18,558 nucleotides of DNA from ATZT02 sp964639395 (GCA_964639395.1 CAZXCT010000024.1:1-18558), one strand, 5' to 3'; counted from the first letter of the stretch, positions 1-7,075 are shown. Notes: generated by a model from the letters alone, not told the origin. Numbers and translations: made by a program.

Positions 1-389
1 ATGCCCAAGCCCAACGCATTGCAAAAGAAACTTTTGCCCAAGCCCAAATCGAGCCAAACCGCACCCGGCTTATTACCGGCAAGGCACTTGAAGTTGTTGC
101 AAGATTGACCGACAAAGCGTATGACTTAATTTTTATTGCTGGTGACAAATTAGAGTATGAATCACTTTTAGTAGAAAGTGCTAGGTTACTGCGCCCGGGT
201 GGGATATTAGTTTTTGATAACGCCTTAAATCAAGATTTAGTAGCAAACCCTAAAGCACAAGACGCTGAAACTATTGCCATCAGAAACGTTGGCGAGCAAA
301 TTAGAGATGATGAAAGATTTATTTCAACTTTAGTTGCTAACTCAGATGGGATGCTAGCGGCGATTTATCGCCCAGAGCGGGTTAATTAA
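1..389 (+). CDS. SAM-dependent O-methyltransferase, class I (5'-truncated by window edge)
   Basis: The frame is open from base 3 and stops with TAA at 387-389. About 128 C-terminal residues of a Rossmann-fold methyltransferase are visible; the N-terminal half lies outside the window. The segment RIAKETFAQAQIEPNRTRLI is the helix and strand after the SAM-binding core, YDLIFIAGDK is the metal/substrate strand, LLRPGGILVFDN is the typical post-IV motif, and GMLAAIYR closes the fold. It resembles actinobacterial proteins such as Rv1220c, of unknown methyl acceptor. The usual D-x-D-K motif reads A-G-D-K (bases 138-149), so the first metal-binding Asp of class I O-methyltransferases seems replaced by Ala, while the later Asp-Asn pair is kept. 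It is convergent with the DUF3117 gene, whose stop codon directly abuts its own. Confidence 0.9.
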   Translation, partial: AQAQRIAKETFAQAQIEPNRTRLITGKALEVVARLTDKAYDLIFIAGDKLEYESLLVESARLLRPGGILVFDNALNQDLVANPKAQDAETIAIRNVGEQIRDDERFISTLVANSDGMLAAIYRPERVN

Positions 390-557
390 TTACTTAGCCA
401 AAACCTCAAGTTGTACATCTAGTTCTTTGGCTTCTTCTAATGACATTTCTACAACGAGTCTTCCGCCACCTTCTAGCGGAATACGTACCACATAACCGCG
501 TCCTTCTTTAGTTACTTCCATAGGGCCATCGCCGGTTCGGGGTTTCATTGCAGCCAT
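390..557 (-). CDS. DUF3117 family protein, 55 residues
   Basis: This short frame runs from ATG at 557 to TAA at 390-392. The protein begins MAAMKPRTGDGPMEVTKEGR, continues GYVVRIPLEGGGRLVVEMSL and ends EEAKELDVQLEVLAK. This is the complete, very conserved DUF3117 family, found nearly only in Actinobacteria (Rv1211 in M. tuberculosis). The predicted fold is two or three beta strands followed by a helix. No biochemical role is known to me. A Shine-Dalgarno core GAGG lies at 568-571, ten bases before the ATG, which supports this start. It sits downstream of the dapE-LOG-SRPBCC run on the same strand after a 76-base gap, so it may be co-transcribed or use its own promoter in that gap. Confidence 0.94.
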   Translation of the reverse strand: MAAMKPRTGDGPMEVTKEGRGYVVRIPLEGGGRLVVEMSLEEAKELDVQLEVLAK

Positions 558-633
558 AATTTAAATACCTCACGTTTGATTAATTATGTTAGTTATTCTA
601 CTACAAAATCCTATAGCCTGAAAATACGCCTAT
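558..633 (-). promoter_or_regulatory. Gap upstream of the DUF3117 gene with ribosome binding site, weak promoter candidate and small hairpin
   Basis: On the minus strand, GAGG (568-571) is the ribosome binding site of the DUF3117 gene. TAGAAT at 595-600 is a possible -10 box, but no good -35 box is seen 16-18 bases upstream. At 629-641 a perfect inverted repeat, CCTATT-t-AATAGG, overlaps the stop codon of the SRPBCC gene. It is AT-rich and lacks a clear U-tract, so it is at best a weak terminator or mRNA-end hairpin. Confidence 0.3.
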
Positions 634-1092
634 TTAATAGGAACTTTTTTCAACTATTTGTGCAAATTTTTTTAATGAACTTTTAATTGCCATTTTAAAA
701 AATGGCTCAATTAATTTGTAACCGATAAATCCAAATATCCCTAAAGGTAATTGCAAACTCTCTGACCAGATAAAGTCTGAAGTTTCATCATCAATTTTTT
801 CAACCTTCATAAGTCCGGTGCCCTTAACAAAGTTGCCTAGGTGTAACACCGAAACTTCATGCGGTGGATCCCAATGCGTAATACGCATTGGGTCAATAAA
901 GCCAAGTTTTCCGATGCCAGTGAACGCAGCAAATTCACCACCAACACCTACCCCTTGATTTTTTGTTACCCAAACTTTGGTGCCAACCATCCACTCAGAT
1001 TGGGCCGGCCAATTTACTATTTCAGCAAATACTTTTTCAGCTGGTGCCTTAACTCGTTGGGTCAAACTCAAATCAGCTTTCATTAATTTCAT
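634..1092 (-). CDS. SRPBCC (START-like / polyketide cyclase-type) family protein
   Basis: The 152-residue protein has the SRPBCC pattern. LTQRVKAPAEKVFAEIVNWPAQ is the first strand plus helix (residues 9-31), with the frequent W-P-x-x-x-E-W segment after it. Central strands follow, and the long C-terminal helix (about 120-148, FFKMAIKSSLKKFAQIVE) closes the hydrophobic cavity. Such proteins bind lipids or other hydrophobic ligands; the ligand here is unknown. There is no signal peptide or membrane segment, so it is probably cytoplasmic. The ATG at 1092 lies inside the end of the LOG gene (overlap 20 bases); an ATG three codons later (1083) is equally possible. The overlap implies translational coupling with the upstream LOG gene in the dapE run. 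Confidence 0.85.
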   Translation of the reverse strand: MKLMKADLSLTQRVKAPAEKVFAEIVNWPAQSEWMVGTKVWVTKNQGVGVGGEFAAFTGIGKLGFIDPMRITHWDPPHEVSVLHLGNFVKGTGLMKVEKIDDETSDFIWSESLQLPLGIFGFIGYKLIEPFFKMAIKSSLKKFAQIVEKSSY

Positions 1093-1690
1093 CCACTTCT
1101 GCTTCTAGTAGGTCACTCGTACTTGCCACAATGTCACGCGGGGCGAGCCATTCATCTTCTATGGCATTTAGTGCTTGCGCAATATTTGTAGTCCAAATTG
1201 GAATTATCGTGGCAGCCTGACGAATAAATTGCTTCTGCGTCAATTCTGATATTAATTTTTTTAAAGGTAAATAGTCATCCCATGGGTCCAAAATAATTAT
1301 TGGTTTATTGTGCATAGCCAAACTGCGCGCGGTCCAGACTTCTATTAATTCTTCTAAGGTTCCAATCCCACCTGGTAGCGCAATAAAGGCATCACTACGT
1401 AAATCCATCTCGGCTTTACGAGTGCGCATATCTTTGGTAATAATTAATTCATCCGCTGCCTCATCAGCAACTTCAAATTCTAGTAATCCTTCTGGGATCA
1501 CCCCAATAGTTTTACCGCCAAATTTTCGTGCAGCAGTAGCGACTGCACCCATCATCGAGATAGTTCCACCGCCTGTAACTAATTGATAGCCGCGTTGGGC
1601 AATGGCTGCGCCTACCTCGCTGGCCAGCGTAAAAAATTTGTCATCTATATCTGTGCTAGAAGCACAAAAAACACAAATAGCTTTATTCAA
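1073..1690 (-). CDS. LOG family protein, probable cytokinin riboside 5'-monophosphate phosphoribohydrolase (TIGR00730)
   Basis: The protein carries the LOG signatures: AICVFCASS at the N-terminus, LVTGGGTISMMGAVATAA (nucleotide-binding loop), DMRTRKAEM, and PGGIGTLEELIEVWT, the PGGxGTxxE motif with the catalytic Glu. The family hydrolyses the N-glycosidic bond of cytokinin ribotides or of AMP-like nucleotides, releasing base and ribose 5-phosphate; M. tuberculosis Rv1205 is the well-known homologue beside dapE. No ATG is available at the N-terminus. I chose TTG at 1690 because it overlaps the dapE stop as TTGA (1687-1690), a typical coupled junction, and gives MNKAICVFCASS. A TTG four codons upstream (1702) is the alternative. 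The expected cytoplasmic product has about 205 residues. Confidence 0.91.
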   Translation of the reverse strand: MNKAICVFCASSTDIDDKFFTLASEVGAAIAQRGYQLVTGGGTISMMGAVATAARKFGGKTIGVIPEGLLEFEVADEAADELIITKDMRTRKAEMDLRSDAFIALPGGIGTLEELIEVWTARSLAMHNKPIIILDPWDDYLPLKKLISELTQKQFIRQAATIIPIWTTNIAQALNAIEDEWLAPRDIVASTSDLLEAEVDEINES

Positions 1691-2742
1691 CTTGAGAGCC
1701 AAAAAAATAATTTTTCATAAACATTTTCTAATTGGGCAATCTCTACCGCTTCTGCCGGATGATGCGCCAAGTGTGGATCCCCCGGGCCAAAATTAAGGCT
1801 CGGAATATTTAATTTTGAAAATCTTGCAACATCTGTCCAGCCAAATTTTGGAGCGATTGGTAAATCGATTGTTTTTACAAAATCAGCAACTGCCTTGTTG
1901 CTCAATCCAACTGGCGCAGCTTCAGATATATCAAATACTTCAATTTCGTATTCGTTAAAATACTCTTTTAGATGCGCAATGGCGTCTTGACTGTTTCGAT
2001 CGGGTGCAAATCTGTGATTGAAAGAAATCTCAACTAAATCAGGAACAACGTTTCCGGCAACTCCCCCGCTAATCCCCACTGCCTGTAAACCTTCTTTAAA
2101 AGTTAAACCTTCAATTTCAGGGGTGCGGGGCTGATAGCTATTTACCAATTGTAAAAGTTGAGCAGATTTATGAATTGCGTTTTCGCCTTTCCACCAACGA
2201 GCAGCATGCGCCCGCCGTCCGGTAACGGCAACTTTAAATCTGATGGACCCCTGACAGCCCAATTCTAAAATTGCGTTAGTTGGCTCGAGTAAAATCGCAA
2301 AGTCAGCGGTTAGGTCACTCATAGAATGTTTTGCAACTTTTTCTAGCCCATTAAATTTAGATTCAATCTCTTCTGCTTCATAAAACAAAAATGTCACATC
2401 TTTTTTAAATTCGTGTGTTACTTGCGCCAGCTTTAGCATCACTGCCAAGCCACCCTTCATATCAACCGCACCTAATCCACTTATTGAGTTTTCAACTAAC
2501 TGCGCGGTTTGATTATTATTTGCCGGCACGGTATCTAGATGTCCTGCCAAAATCACGCGAGTTGGGTGGGTGAAATTTGTTGACACCACCAAAGTGTTAT
2601 CAATTCGCTTAAGCGACAAATTGGAGTTAAGCCCGAGTGAGGCTTGGATCTGGTCAGCCAATGCTTGCTCGTTCAGTGAGACACTCTCAATATTGATGAG
2701 GTCTATGGTCAACTCGGCAAGAGTTTTATTTGTTTCTAACAC
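1687..2742 (-). CDS. dapE: Succinyl-diaminopimelate desuccinylase (actinobacterial type)
   Basis: This M20 zinc peptidase-type enzyme hydrolyses N-succinyl-LL-2,6-diaminopimelate to LL-diaminopimelate and succinate, the last succinylase-branch step before DapF. Visible metal and catalytic motifs are ILAGHLDTVP (H68, D70), AVDMKGG (bridging D94), YEAEEIE (E124/E125, general base and ligand), LLEPT (E153) and the C-terminal PHLAHHPAE (final zinc His near 328). The dimerisation (lid) domain lies roughly at 165-275. The length of 351 residues matches the actinobacterial DapE family. The start is GTG at 2742, with a purine-rich GAGAGA eight to nine bases upstream. It is the first gene of the minus-strand run dapE-LOG-SRPBCC and is divergent from dapD, so two consecutive pathway enzymes share one 67-base intergenic region. 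Confidence 0.95.
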   Translation of the reverse strand: MLETNKTLAELTIDLINIESVSLNEQALADQIQASLGLNSNLSLKRIDNTLVVSTNFTHPTRVILAGHLDTVPANNNQTAQLVENSISGLGAVDMKGGLAVMLKLAQVTHEFKKDVTFLFYEAEEIESKFNGLEKVAKHSMSDLTADFAILLEPTNAILELGCQGSIRFKVAVTGRRAHAARWWKGENAIHKSAQLLQLVNSYQPRTPEIEGLTFKEGLQAVGISGGVAGNVVPDLVEISFNHRFAPDRNSQDAIAHLKEYFNEYEIEVFDISEAAPVGLSNKAVADFVKTIDLPIAPKFGWTDVARFSKLNIPSLNFGPGDPHLAHHPAEAVEIAQLENVYEKLFFWLSS

Positions 2743-2809
2743 TTAGTAATTCTCTCAAATCACTCAAAGCCACTCTCGGTTTAACCCGGTGAGGCGCTAA
2801 GTTTTACCT
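2743..2809. promoter_or_regulatory. Divergent dapE-dapD promoter region
   Basis: These 67 bases must hold the promoters of both genes. On the plus strand TAAGTT (2798-2803, fits TANNNT) lies six bases before the dapD ATG, and no Shine-Dalgarno sequence is at a normal distance (the GAGG at 2790-2793 is 16 bases away). This suggests a leaderless dapD transcript. A small inverted repeat, GGTT-t-AACC at 2778-2786, lies in the middle and could be an operator. On the minus strand GAGAGA serves dapE. No clear -35 boxes were found. Confidence 0.35.
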
Positions 2810-3733
2810 ATGAACACCCACTCAGCTAGTGCAATCGGGATTGCGAGTGAATTTAATGGCGAAATTTTAGAGGTTTTCTACCCGGCGCCATCACTTGGTT
2901 TAAATCCAAATTCAATTGATGACTTTGAATCTGCCCTTGGTGTTGACCCGATCAGATTAGTCAATAAAGTTAAATTACAAACCACAATCGGTGATTTAGC
3001 CTCACCTATTGTCGATGTGGCTGATGCTTATCTGCGGTTACATCTGCTTTCACATCGATTGGTTAAGCCCCGCTCGATTAACTTAGATAATATTTTTTCA
3101 ATTTTACCAAATTTAATTTGGACAAATTATGGTGCAATCGCGATAAGTGAGTTGAATAAAACTAAAGCACGTGCGATGGCAAAAAATCTACCCTTTAACG
3201 TATTAAGCGTAGACAAGTTTCCGAGAATGGTTGATTACGTAATCCCAAGTGGGGTAAGAATCGCTGACGCTGATCGGGTACGCCTTGGTGCCTATTTAGC
3301 AAGTGGTACCACAGTTATGCATGAAGGTTTTGTAAATTTCAACGCCGGAACTTTAGGTGCGTCAATGGTTGAAGGGCGCATAAGCGCTGGGGTAGTTATT
3401 GGTGATGGATCTGATATTGGTGGTGGCGCTTCGATAATGGGCACACTCTCTGGTGGCGGCAAAACAGTTATAAGCGTTGGTGAAAAAAGTTTAATCGGTG
3501 CAAACTCTGGGATCGGAATAAGCATCGGAGACAACTGCGTGGTTGAGGCTGGGCTATATGTGACTGCTGGCAGCAAAGTTTTACTTCCTGATGGCACTAG
3601 CGCCAAAGCCGCAGCATTAAGCGGTGAACACAATTTATTGTTTAGACGTAACTCGCAATCTGGTGCAATTGAAGTAGTAAGTAAAACCGGATCTTGGGGC
3701 GGACTAAATGCCGCGCTACATCAAAATAACTAA
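2810..3733 (+). CDS. dapD: 2,3,4,5-tetrahydropyridine-2,6-dicarboxylate N-succinyltransferase (actinobacterial type)
   Basis: DapD transfers succinyl from succinyl-CoA to tetrahydrodipicolinate, committing flux to diaminopimelate and lysine. The 307-residue protein matches the actinobacterial form almost motif for motif. The N-terminal globular domain contains AYLRLHLLSHRLV, DKFPRMVDYV leads into the left-handed beta-helix from about residue 146, and the coil includes GAYLASGTTVMHEGFVNFNA, GASMVEGRIS (E188, equivalent to the probable catalytic Glu) and GGGASIMGTLSGGGK. The C-terminal cap has LSGEHNLLFRRNSQSGA. Active enzyme is a trimer. The ATG at 2810 is the only reasonable start, since an in-frame stop lies just upstream. 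The gene is monocistronic, divergent from dapE and convergent with dapC; its TAA (3731-3733) directly abuts the dapC stop. Confidence 0.97.
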   Translation: MNTHSASAIGIASEFNGEILEVFYPAPSLGLNPNSIDDFESALGVDPIRLVNKVKLQTTIGDLASPIVDVADAYLRLHLLSHRLVKPRSINLDNIFSILPNLIWTNYGAIAISELNKTKARAMAKNLPFNVLSVDKFPRMVDYVIPSGVRIADADRVRLGAYLASGTTVMHEGFVNFNAGTLGASMVEGRISAGVVIGDGSDIGGGASIMGTLSGGGKTVISVGEKSLIGANSGIGISIGDNCVVEAGLYVTAGSKVLLPDGTSAKAAALSGEHNLLFRRNSQSGAIEVVSKTGSWGGLNAALHQNN

Positions 3734-4744
3734 TTAATCCGCAAGGCGCGAAACAACTTCTTTTATATCGCTCTCACTCGCCGTTAATGAAATTCGCACG
3801 TGATTTATTGCAGCAGGCCCATACCAAACCCCGGGGGCAATTTTTGTTTTAATTGCGGCAAAATCTTCAACTACCGCTGCCCCAGTGCGTTCGCTACTTA
3901 ACCAAAGAAACATCCCACCGGGTGAGTGATTTTCAAAACCTTTTTTTTGCAGTATCGGTAGCAATAAATCACGTTTAACCGCAAAACTATTTCGAATCTT
4001 TTCAGGGTAAGTGAAATCTTGTAATAATTTGCTAGCCACAGTAGTTGCTGGTGAATTTGCTAACAATCCCAACTTTCTACGTTTGTTTGTTAAATCTTGA
4101 ATTAAGTCTGCTTCACCAATTACATATCCCACCCTAAAGGCAGCAAGTGCGTTTCTTTTTGAAAGCGAATAAAGGCCCAACGCTTTTTCATACTTTAAAT
4201 TTTGGGCAATTTTTAAACCACTTACGGCAACTGGCTTAATTCCAGTTTCTAGATAGGTTTCATCGCTAACTACATAAGCATTTTTTTGTTGCGCAAGATT
4301 AATCAATTCGGTTAATTCAGACGCTGCTAGCTCGTGACCGGTGGGGTTATTTGGTGAATTAATCCATAATAGATCTAACTTTTTTAGTGAGGCTAAATCG
4401 GCAGCACTTTTATATCGCACAATTTTTGCTTTCACCGCATTCGCACCGTCTTGATATGTTGGATAGCAATATTGTGGAATGGCAACAACCGATTTTTCAT
4501 CTAGCCCCAAGAGCCAAGTGAGGGTTGCGACAAATTCTTTAGCCCCGGCTACTGGCATTACCTGCTCGGGGGTAATAGCAATCTTCAATAATTGCTCAGC
4601 CCAATTTGATACCGCAGCTTTAAATTCCGCGCTGCCCGCCGCAAGCGGATAACCCACCGACCAATTTGCCGTTGCTAGTACCTGCTTAATGACATCGCTG
4701 ACTGGTTCAACCGGTGCACCAATTGATAAATCTATTTCTTTCAT
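3734..4744 (-). CDS. dapC: Succinyldiaminopimelate aminotransferase (DapC, actinobacterial type), N-terminally short
   Basis: This fold-type I PLP aminotransferase has 336 residues. Visible motifs are INSPNNPTG (128-136), SDETY (160-164, Asp to the pyridine nitrogen, Tyr), YSLSKRNALAAFRVGY (K196 Schiff-base lysine, R204 phosphate) and HVRISLT (substrate carboxylate Arg near 319). It matches actinobacterial DapC, which converts N-succinyl-2-amino-6-ketopimelate to N-succinyl-LL-diaminopimelate using glutamate. The N-terminus starts at the DLSIGAPVEPV strand, so the family's usual leading arm (LPxFPWD type, about 25-30 residues) is absent, and a stop seven codons upstream in frame rules out extension. 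The ATG overlaps the tyrA stop as ATGA. It is last in the run fdxA-pheA-tyrA-dapC. Given those neighbours, a role in tyrosine or phenylalanine transamination is also conceivable. Confidence 0.88.
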   Translation of the reverse strand: MKEIDLSIGAPVEPVSDVIKQVLATANWSVGYPLAAGSAEFKAAVSNWAEQLLKIAITPEQVMPVAGAKEFVATLTWLLGLDEKSVVAIPQYCYPTYQDGANAVKAKIVRYKSAADLASLKKLDLLWINSPNNPTGHELAASELTELINLAQQKNAYVVSDETYLETGIKPVAVSGLKIAQNLKYEKALGLYSLSKRNALAAFRVGYVIGEADLIQDLTNKRRKLGLLANSPATTVASKLLQDFTYPEKIRNSFAVKRDLLLPILQKKGFENHSPGGMFLWLSSERTGAAVVEDFAAIKTKIAPGVWYGPAAINHVRISLTASESDIKEVVSRLAD

Positions 4745-5709
4745 TTTACAAAAGAAATATCATAAGTTTCGCCACTAACTTTAAAATTAATTATGGCACT
4801 AGCACTAGTAGAAAGATTGGTTAATTGACTGATTAATTCACCCTTAGCCACTTTTTGATTTTCAAGATTTTTAGTCTTTATTTTTTGTAATAAATCCTCT
4901 ACGCTCAACCTGGCTTGACTAGCAGCTTGCAAATTATTTATAAGCGCAGTCGACTCTTCATTTTTTAATGATTTTTTGAGTATTTGTAAATTGCTCACAA
5001 ACTCATCAATTGAATGAATTAGTTCGGCTCGATTTGGCCAGATTATTTCGCTAGTTCGCGCGCCGGGCGAAAGGGTAATACGAGTTAAATCCTTAAACGA
5101 ACCACCAACCAATTGTTGGATTAATTTGTGATCTTGTGATTTTTCAACACTAAGCCCATAGCCGGCTGAAATTATGTGCGGCAAATGACTTGAAACCAAC
5201 ACCGCTTGATCGTGTTCAGCCGCAGTTGTGGGCACTACCCAAGCACCCGTTTTTAAAATCATATCTATTAAAACTGCTAAGTGAGATTCAGATTTAACTT
5301 GATCTAAAGTCAAAGCCCATGGTGCTTGATTGAATAATTCTGCTTCTGACGAATCCCAACCCGCTAAATGTGAACCCGCCATCGGGTGTCCCCCAACGAA
5401 GTTAGCATTCTTACTAAGCGCTTTATGAATCGGTAATTTGGTAGAACCAATATCAGAAATCAATCCTTTAAAATTTTGTTTTGTTATTTCTTTGAGTATT
5501 TCGAGGGCTGAATTTGTTGGTGAAGCAATAATAACAATTTCACTATTTTGCAGTAAATCATTTAAGGTATTTCGTACCCGAAAGCCGGCTTGCTTTGCCT
5601 TTTGACGCACATCTTCCGCTAAGTCATAGCCGGTAACATCGCACGAAGAGTGAAGTTTTTTAATTAGCGAACCGCCAATTAAACCTAAACCAATTATCCC
5701 AATGTTCAT
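4741..5709 (-). CDS. tyrA: Prephenate dehydrogenase
   Basis: TyrA oxidatively decarboxylates prephenate to 4-hydroxyphenylpyruvate with NAD(P)+, for tyrosine synthesis. The 322-residue protein starts with the Rossmann motif GLGLIG (7-12). It has SDIGSTK (85-91), VGGHPMAGS (105-113), SSHLPHIIS (173-181, with the catalytic His at 175 by comparison with the family) and VGGSFKDLTRI, then a helical dimerisation domain. No clear C-terminal ACT domain is seen; the last 60 residues are charged helix and a short strand. The ATG at 5709 has AAGG about ten bases upstream. The gene follows pheA after 19 bases and overlaps dapC by four bases (ATGA), so pheA, tyrA and the aminotransferase are likely translated from one mRNA. 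Confidence 0.95.
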   Translation of the reverse strand: MNIGIIGLGLIGGSLIKKLHSSCDVTGYDLAEDVRQKAKQAGFRVRNTLNDLLQNSEIVIIASPTNSALEILKEITKQNFKGLISDIGSTKLPIHKALSKNANFVGGHPMAGSHLAGWDSSEAELFNQAPWALTLDQVKSESHLAVLIDMILKTGAWVVPTTAAEHDQAVLVSSHLPHIISAGYGLSVEKSQDHKLIQQLVGGSFKDLTRITLSPGARTSEIIWPNRAELIHSIDEFVSNLQILKKSLKNEESTALINNLQAASQARLSVEDLLQKIKTKNLENQKVAKGELISQLTNLSTSASAIINFKVSGETYDISFVK

Positions 5710-5728
5710 TGCGTAAAACCTTACTTAG

Positions 5729-6673
5729 TTATCGTGGGGTATCGCTGGAATCTTTAATTAAACGAGTTACCCATTCGTTTAAGACATCACTAGTAACACT
5801 GCCGGGTGGTAAGGATTCGCCTAATCTTGCTGAAGAAATCTCAGGATTAATTGGATAGCTACCCAAAACTTTTATAGCAGCGCCAATCGAACCAACATCC
5901 GCCACAGCAGCACGCAGTGTTGGGTCGCCGATATGTCCGCGCGCAGAAACTAAGAAGGCATATTCACCCAAACGGGTTTTCAGAGGGCGAGAGCTAATTG
6001 AAGTTAAACCAATATCTCGTTTTGAAAAACAGGCCAAGATGTCTGCCAGCAAACCGTTTCGGTCTGCTACTGGGGTAATCACTAAAGATGTTTTGTCGTG
6101 TCCGGTTGGGCTTGATAGCCTGCGCGAAATCAATGCCATTCGTGTTTTGCCACCAGAAAAATCTTCAACTCTGGTTTGTTTTACATATAAGCCAAAAGTA
6201 TCTGCACCCTTAGCGGCCGCAATTGCCCCTAAGCCAGCGTCTTTTCGTTCAGCCACAATGCGACAAGCATCAGCAGTTGATGCGGTGTATTCAACTTCAA
6301 TATTGTTGTTTCTTAAAAATTCTTTACACTGCGCTGCAGCGTGCGGGTGAGTTAATACTTTTGTTACTGGCACAGATTTGGTAGATGACGGGACGGCAAG
6401 CACAAAAGTTACTGGTACCACAATTTCTTCATTGATAAAACACTGAGCAGCACGAAAAATCAACTCATCTAGCGTGCTTGCAACGTCCCCTTCAACAGAA
6501 TTTTCTAAAGGTACTAAGCCTGCTTGCGCTTGGCCACTCTCTACGGCAAAAACTACATCGGCTACTTCTTTTTCGTAGCGAATTTCACCACTCCAAGGCA
6601 CAGTCATTTGATCCACCGCAGCATGAGTAAACGTACCGGGCGGGCCTAAATAAACCAGAGTTGAATCTGACAT
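5729..6673 (-). CDS. pheA: Prephenate dehydratase with C-terminal ACT domain
   Basis: The monofunctional enzyme converts prephenate to phenylpyruvate for phenylalanine synthesis; no chorismate mutase domain is present. The dehydratase domain (1 to about 185) shows YLGPPGTFTHAA, GLVPLENSVEGDV (52-64), THPHAAAQC (108-116), YTASTADA and GGKTRMALI. The catalytic Thr (T177) sits in a T-R-M triplet where the family nearly always has T-R-F. The ACT domain (about 194-275) should bind phenylalanine for feedback control; the usual ESRP motif reads SSRP (227-230) and the GAL motif reads GLL. A C-terminal tail of about 40 residues ends DTPR. The ATG at 6673 lies ten bases after the fdxA stop. The length of 314 residues is normal for the actinobacterial form. 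Confidence 0.96.
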   Translation of the reverse strand: MSDSTLVYLGPPGTFTHAAVDQMTVPWSGEIRYEKEVADVVFAVESGQAQAGLVPLENSVEGDVASTLDELIFRAAQCFINEEIVVPVTFVLAVPSSTKSVPVTKVLTHPHAAAQCKEFLRNNNIEVEYTASTADACRIVAERKDAGLGAIAAAKGADTFGLYVKQTRVEDFSGGKTRMALISRRLSSPTGHDKTSLVITPVADRNGLLADILACFSKRDIGLTSISSRPLKTRLGEYAFLVSARGHIGDPTLRAAVADVGSIGAAIKVLGSYPINPEISSARLGESLPPGSVTSDVLNEWVTRLIKDSSDTPR

Positions 6674-6683
6674 TTGGATTTAG

Positions 6684-7007
6684 TTATTCTCCACTCTTGG
6701 CTGGCAAACCTTTTACCATGTCAACGTCTTTTTCAATCAATCCTAATTTTGCCGCACCGCCAGGTGAGCCCAATTCGGTAAAGAAAACTGCGTTAGCTTG
6801 GGTGTAATCTAAATATTGTTCTGGTACATCGTCTTCGTAATAAATTGCTTCAACTGGACATACGGGCTCACAGGCACCGCAATCAACACATTCGTCAGGA
6901 TGGATGTAAAGCATGCGCCCACCCTCGTAAATACAATCAACGGGGCATTCTTCAATGCATGACTTGTCTTTTACATCAACACAAGGCTCAGATATTACGT
7001 AGGTCAC
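6684..7007 (-). CDS. fdxA: Seven-iron ferredoxin (3Fe-4S / 4Fe-4S)
   Basis: This is an electron carrier of 107 residues starting (V)TYVISEPCVDVKDKSC. Cys ligands follow the 7Fe pattern: C9, C17 and C50 for the 3Fe-4S cluster, and C21, C40, C43 and C46 for the 4Fe-4S cluster, with an extra C25. The EDDVPEQYLDYTQANAVFF segment is the conserved C-terminal part of actinobacterial FdxA (Rv1177-like). The frame is open 22 codons further upstream, but GTG at 7007 is the correct start: a textbook AGGAG (7013-7017) lies five bases before it, and family homology begins here. It is the first gene of the run fdxA-pheA-tyrA-dapC. Adjacency to dapC is conserved in actinobacteria; pheA and tyrA lie between them here. 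The electron partner is unknown. Confidence 0.96.
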   Translation of the reverse strand: MTYVISEPCVDVKDKSCIEECPVDCIYEGGRMLYIHPDECVDCGACEPVCPVEAIYYEDDVPEQYLDYTQANAVFFTELGSPGGAAKLGLIEKDVDMVKGLPAKSGE

Positions 7008-7075
7008 CGGGACTCCTGGGTAAGTAAATATGATCTTGCAAGAAGCGTAGTCCAACCCGAAAGAAACACCCACTT
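7008..7075. promoter_or_regulatory. Divergent fdxA / GNAT promoter region with strong fdxA ribosome binding site
   Basis: On the minus strand AGGAG (7013-7017) decides the fdxA start. A possible minus-strand promoter is TTGGAC (7050-7055) and CATATT (7027-7032) with a 17-base spacer, giving a very short leader. On the plus strand TATGAT (7029-7034) is a good -10 box for the GNAT gene, but no matching -35 is seen. The two -10 candidates overlap, so the two promoters may compete. All calls are by eye only. Confidence 0.35.

Noticed and set aside
629..641. Intrinsic terminator at the end of the SRPBCC gene
   Set aside because: The CCTATT/AATAGG hairpin is short and AT-rich, lacks a following U-run, and the DUF3117 gene follows on the same strand.
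3292..3633. 113-codon minus-strand frame inside dapD
   Set aside because: It is Pro/Ser/Ala-rich antisense reading of the repetitive beta-helix codons, not a gene.
3731..3736. TAATTA palindrome repeated at 387-392 as a shared protein-binding site
   Set aside because: It is simply two TAA stop codons meeting head-on and needs no further explanation.
7008..7073. 22-residue N-terminal extension of FdxA
   Set aside because: FdxA proteins begin at TYVISEPC, and a perfect AGGAG lies five bases before the GTG at 7007, inside the supposed extension.
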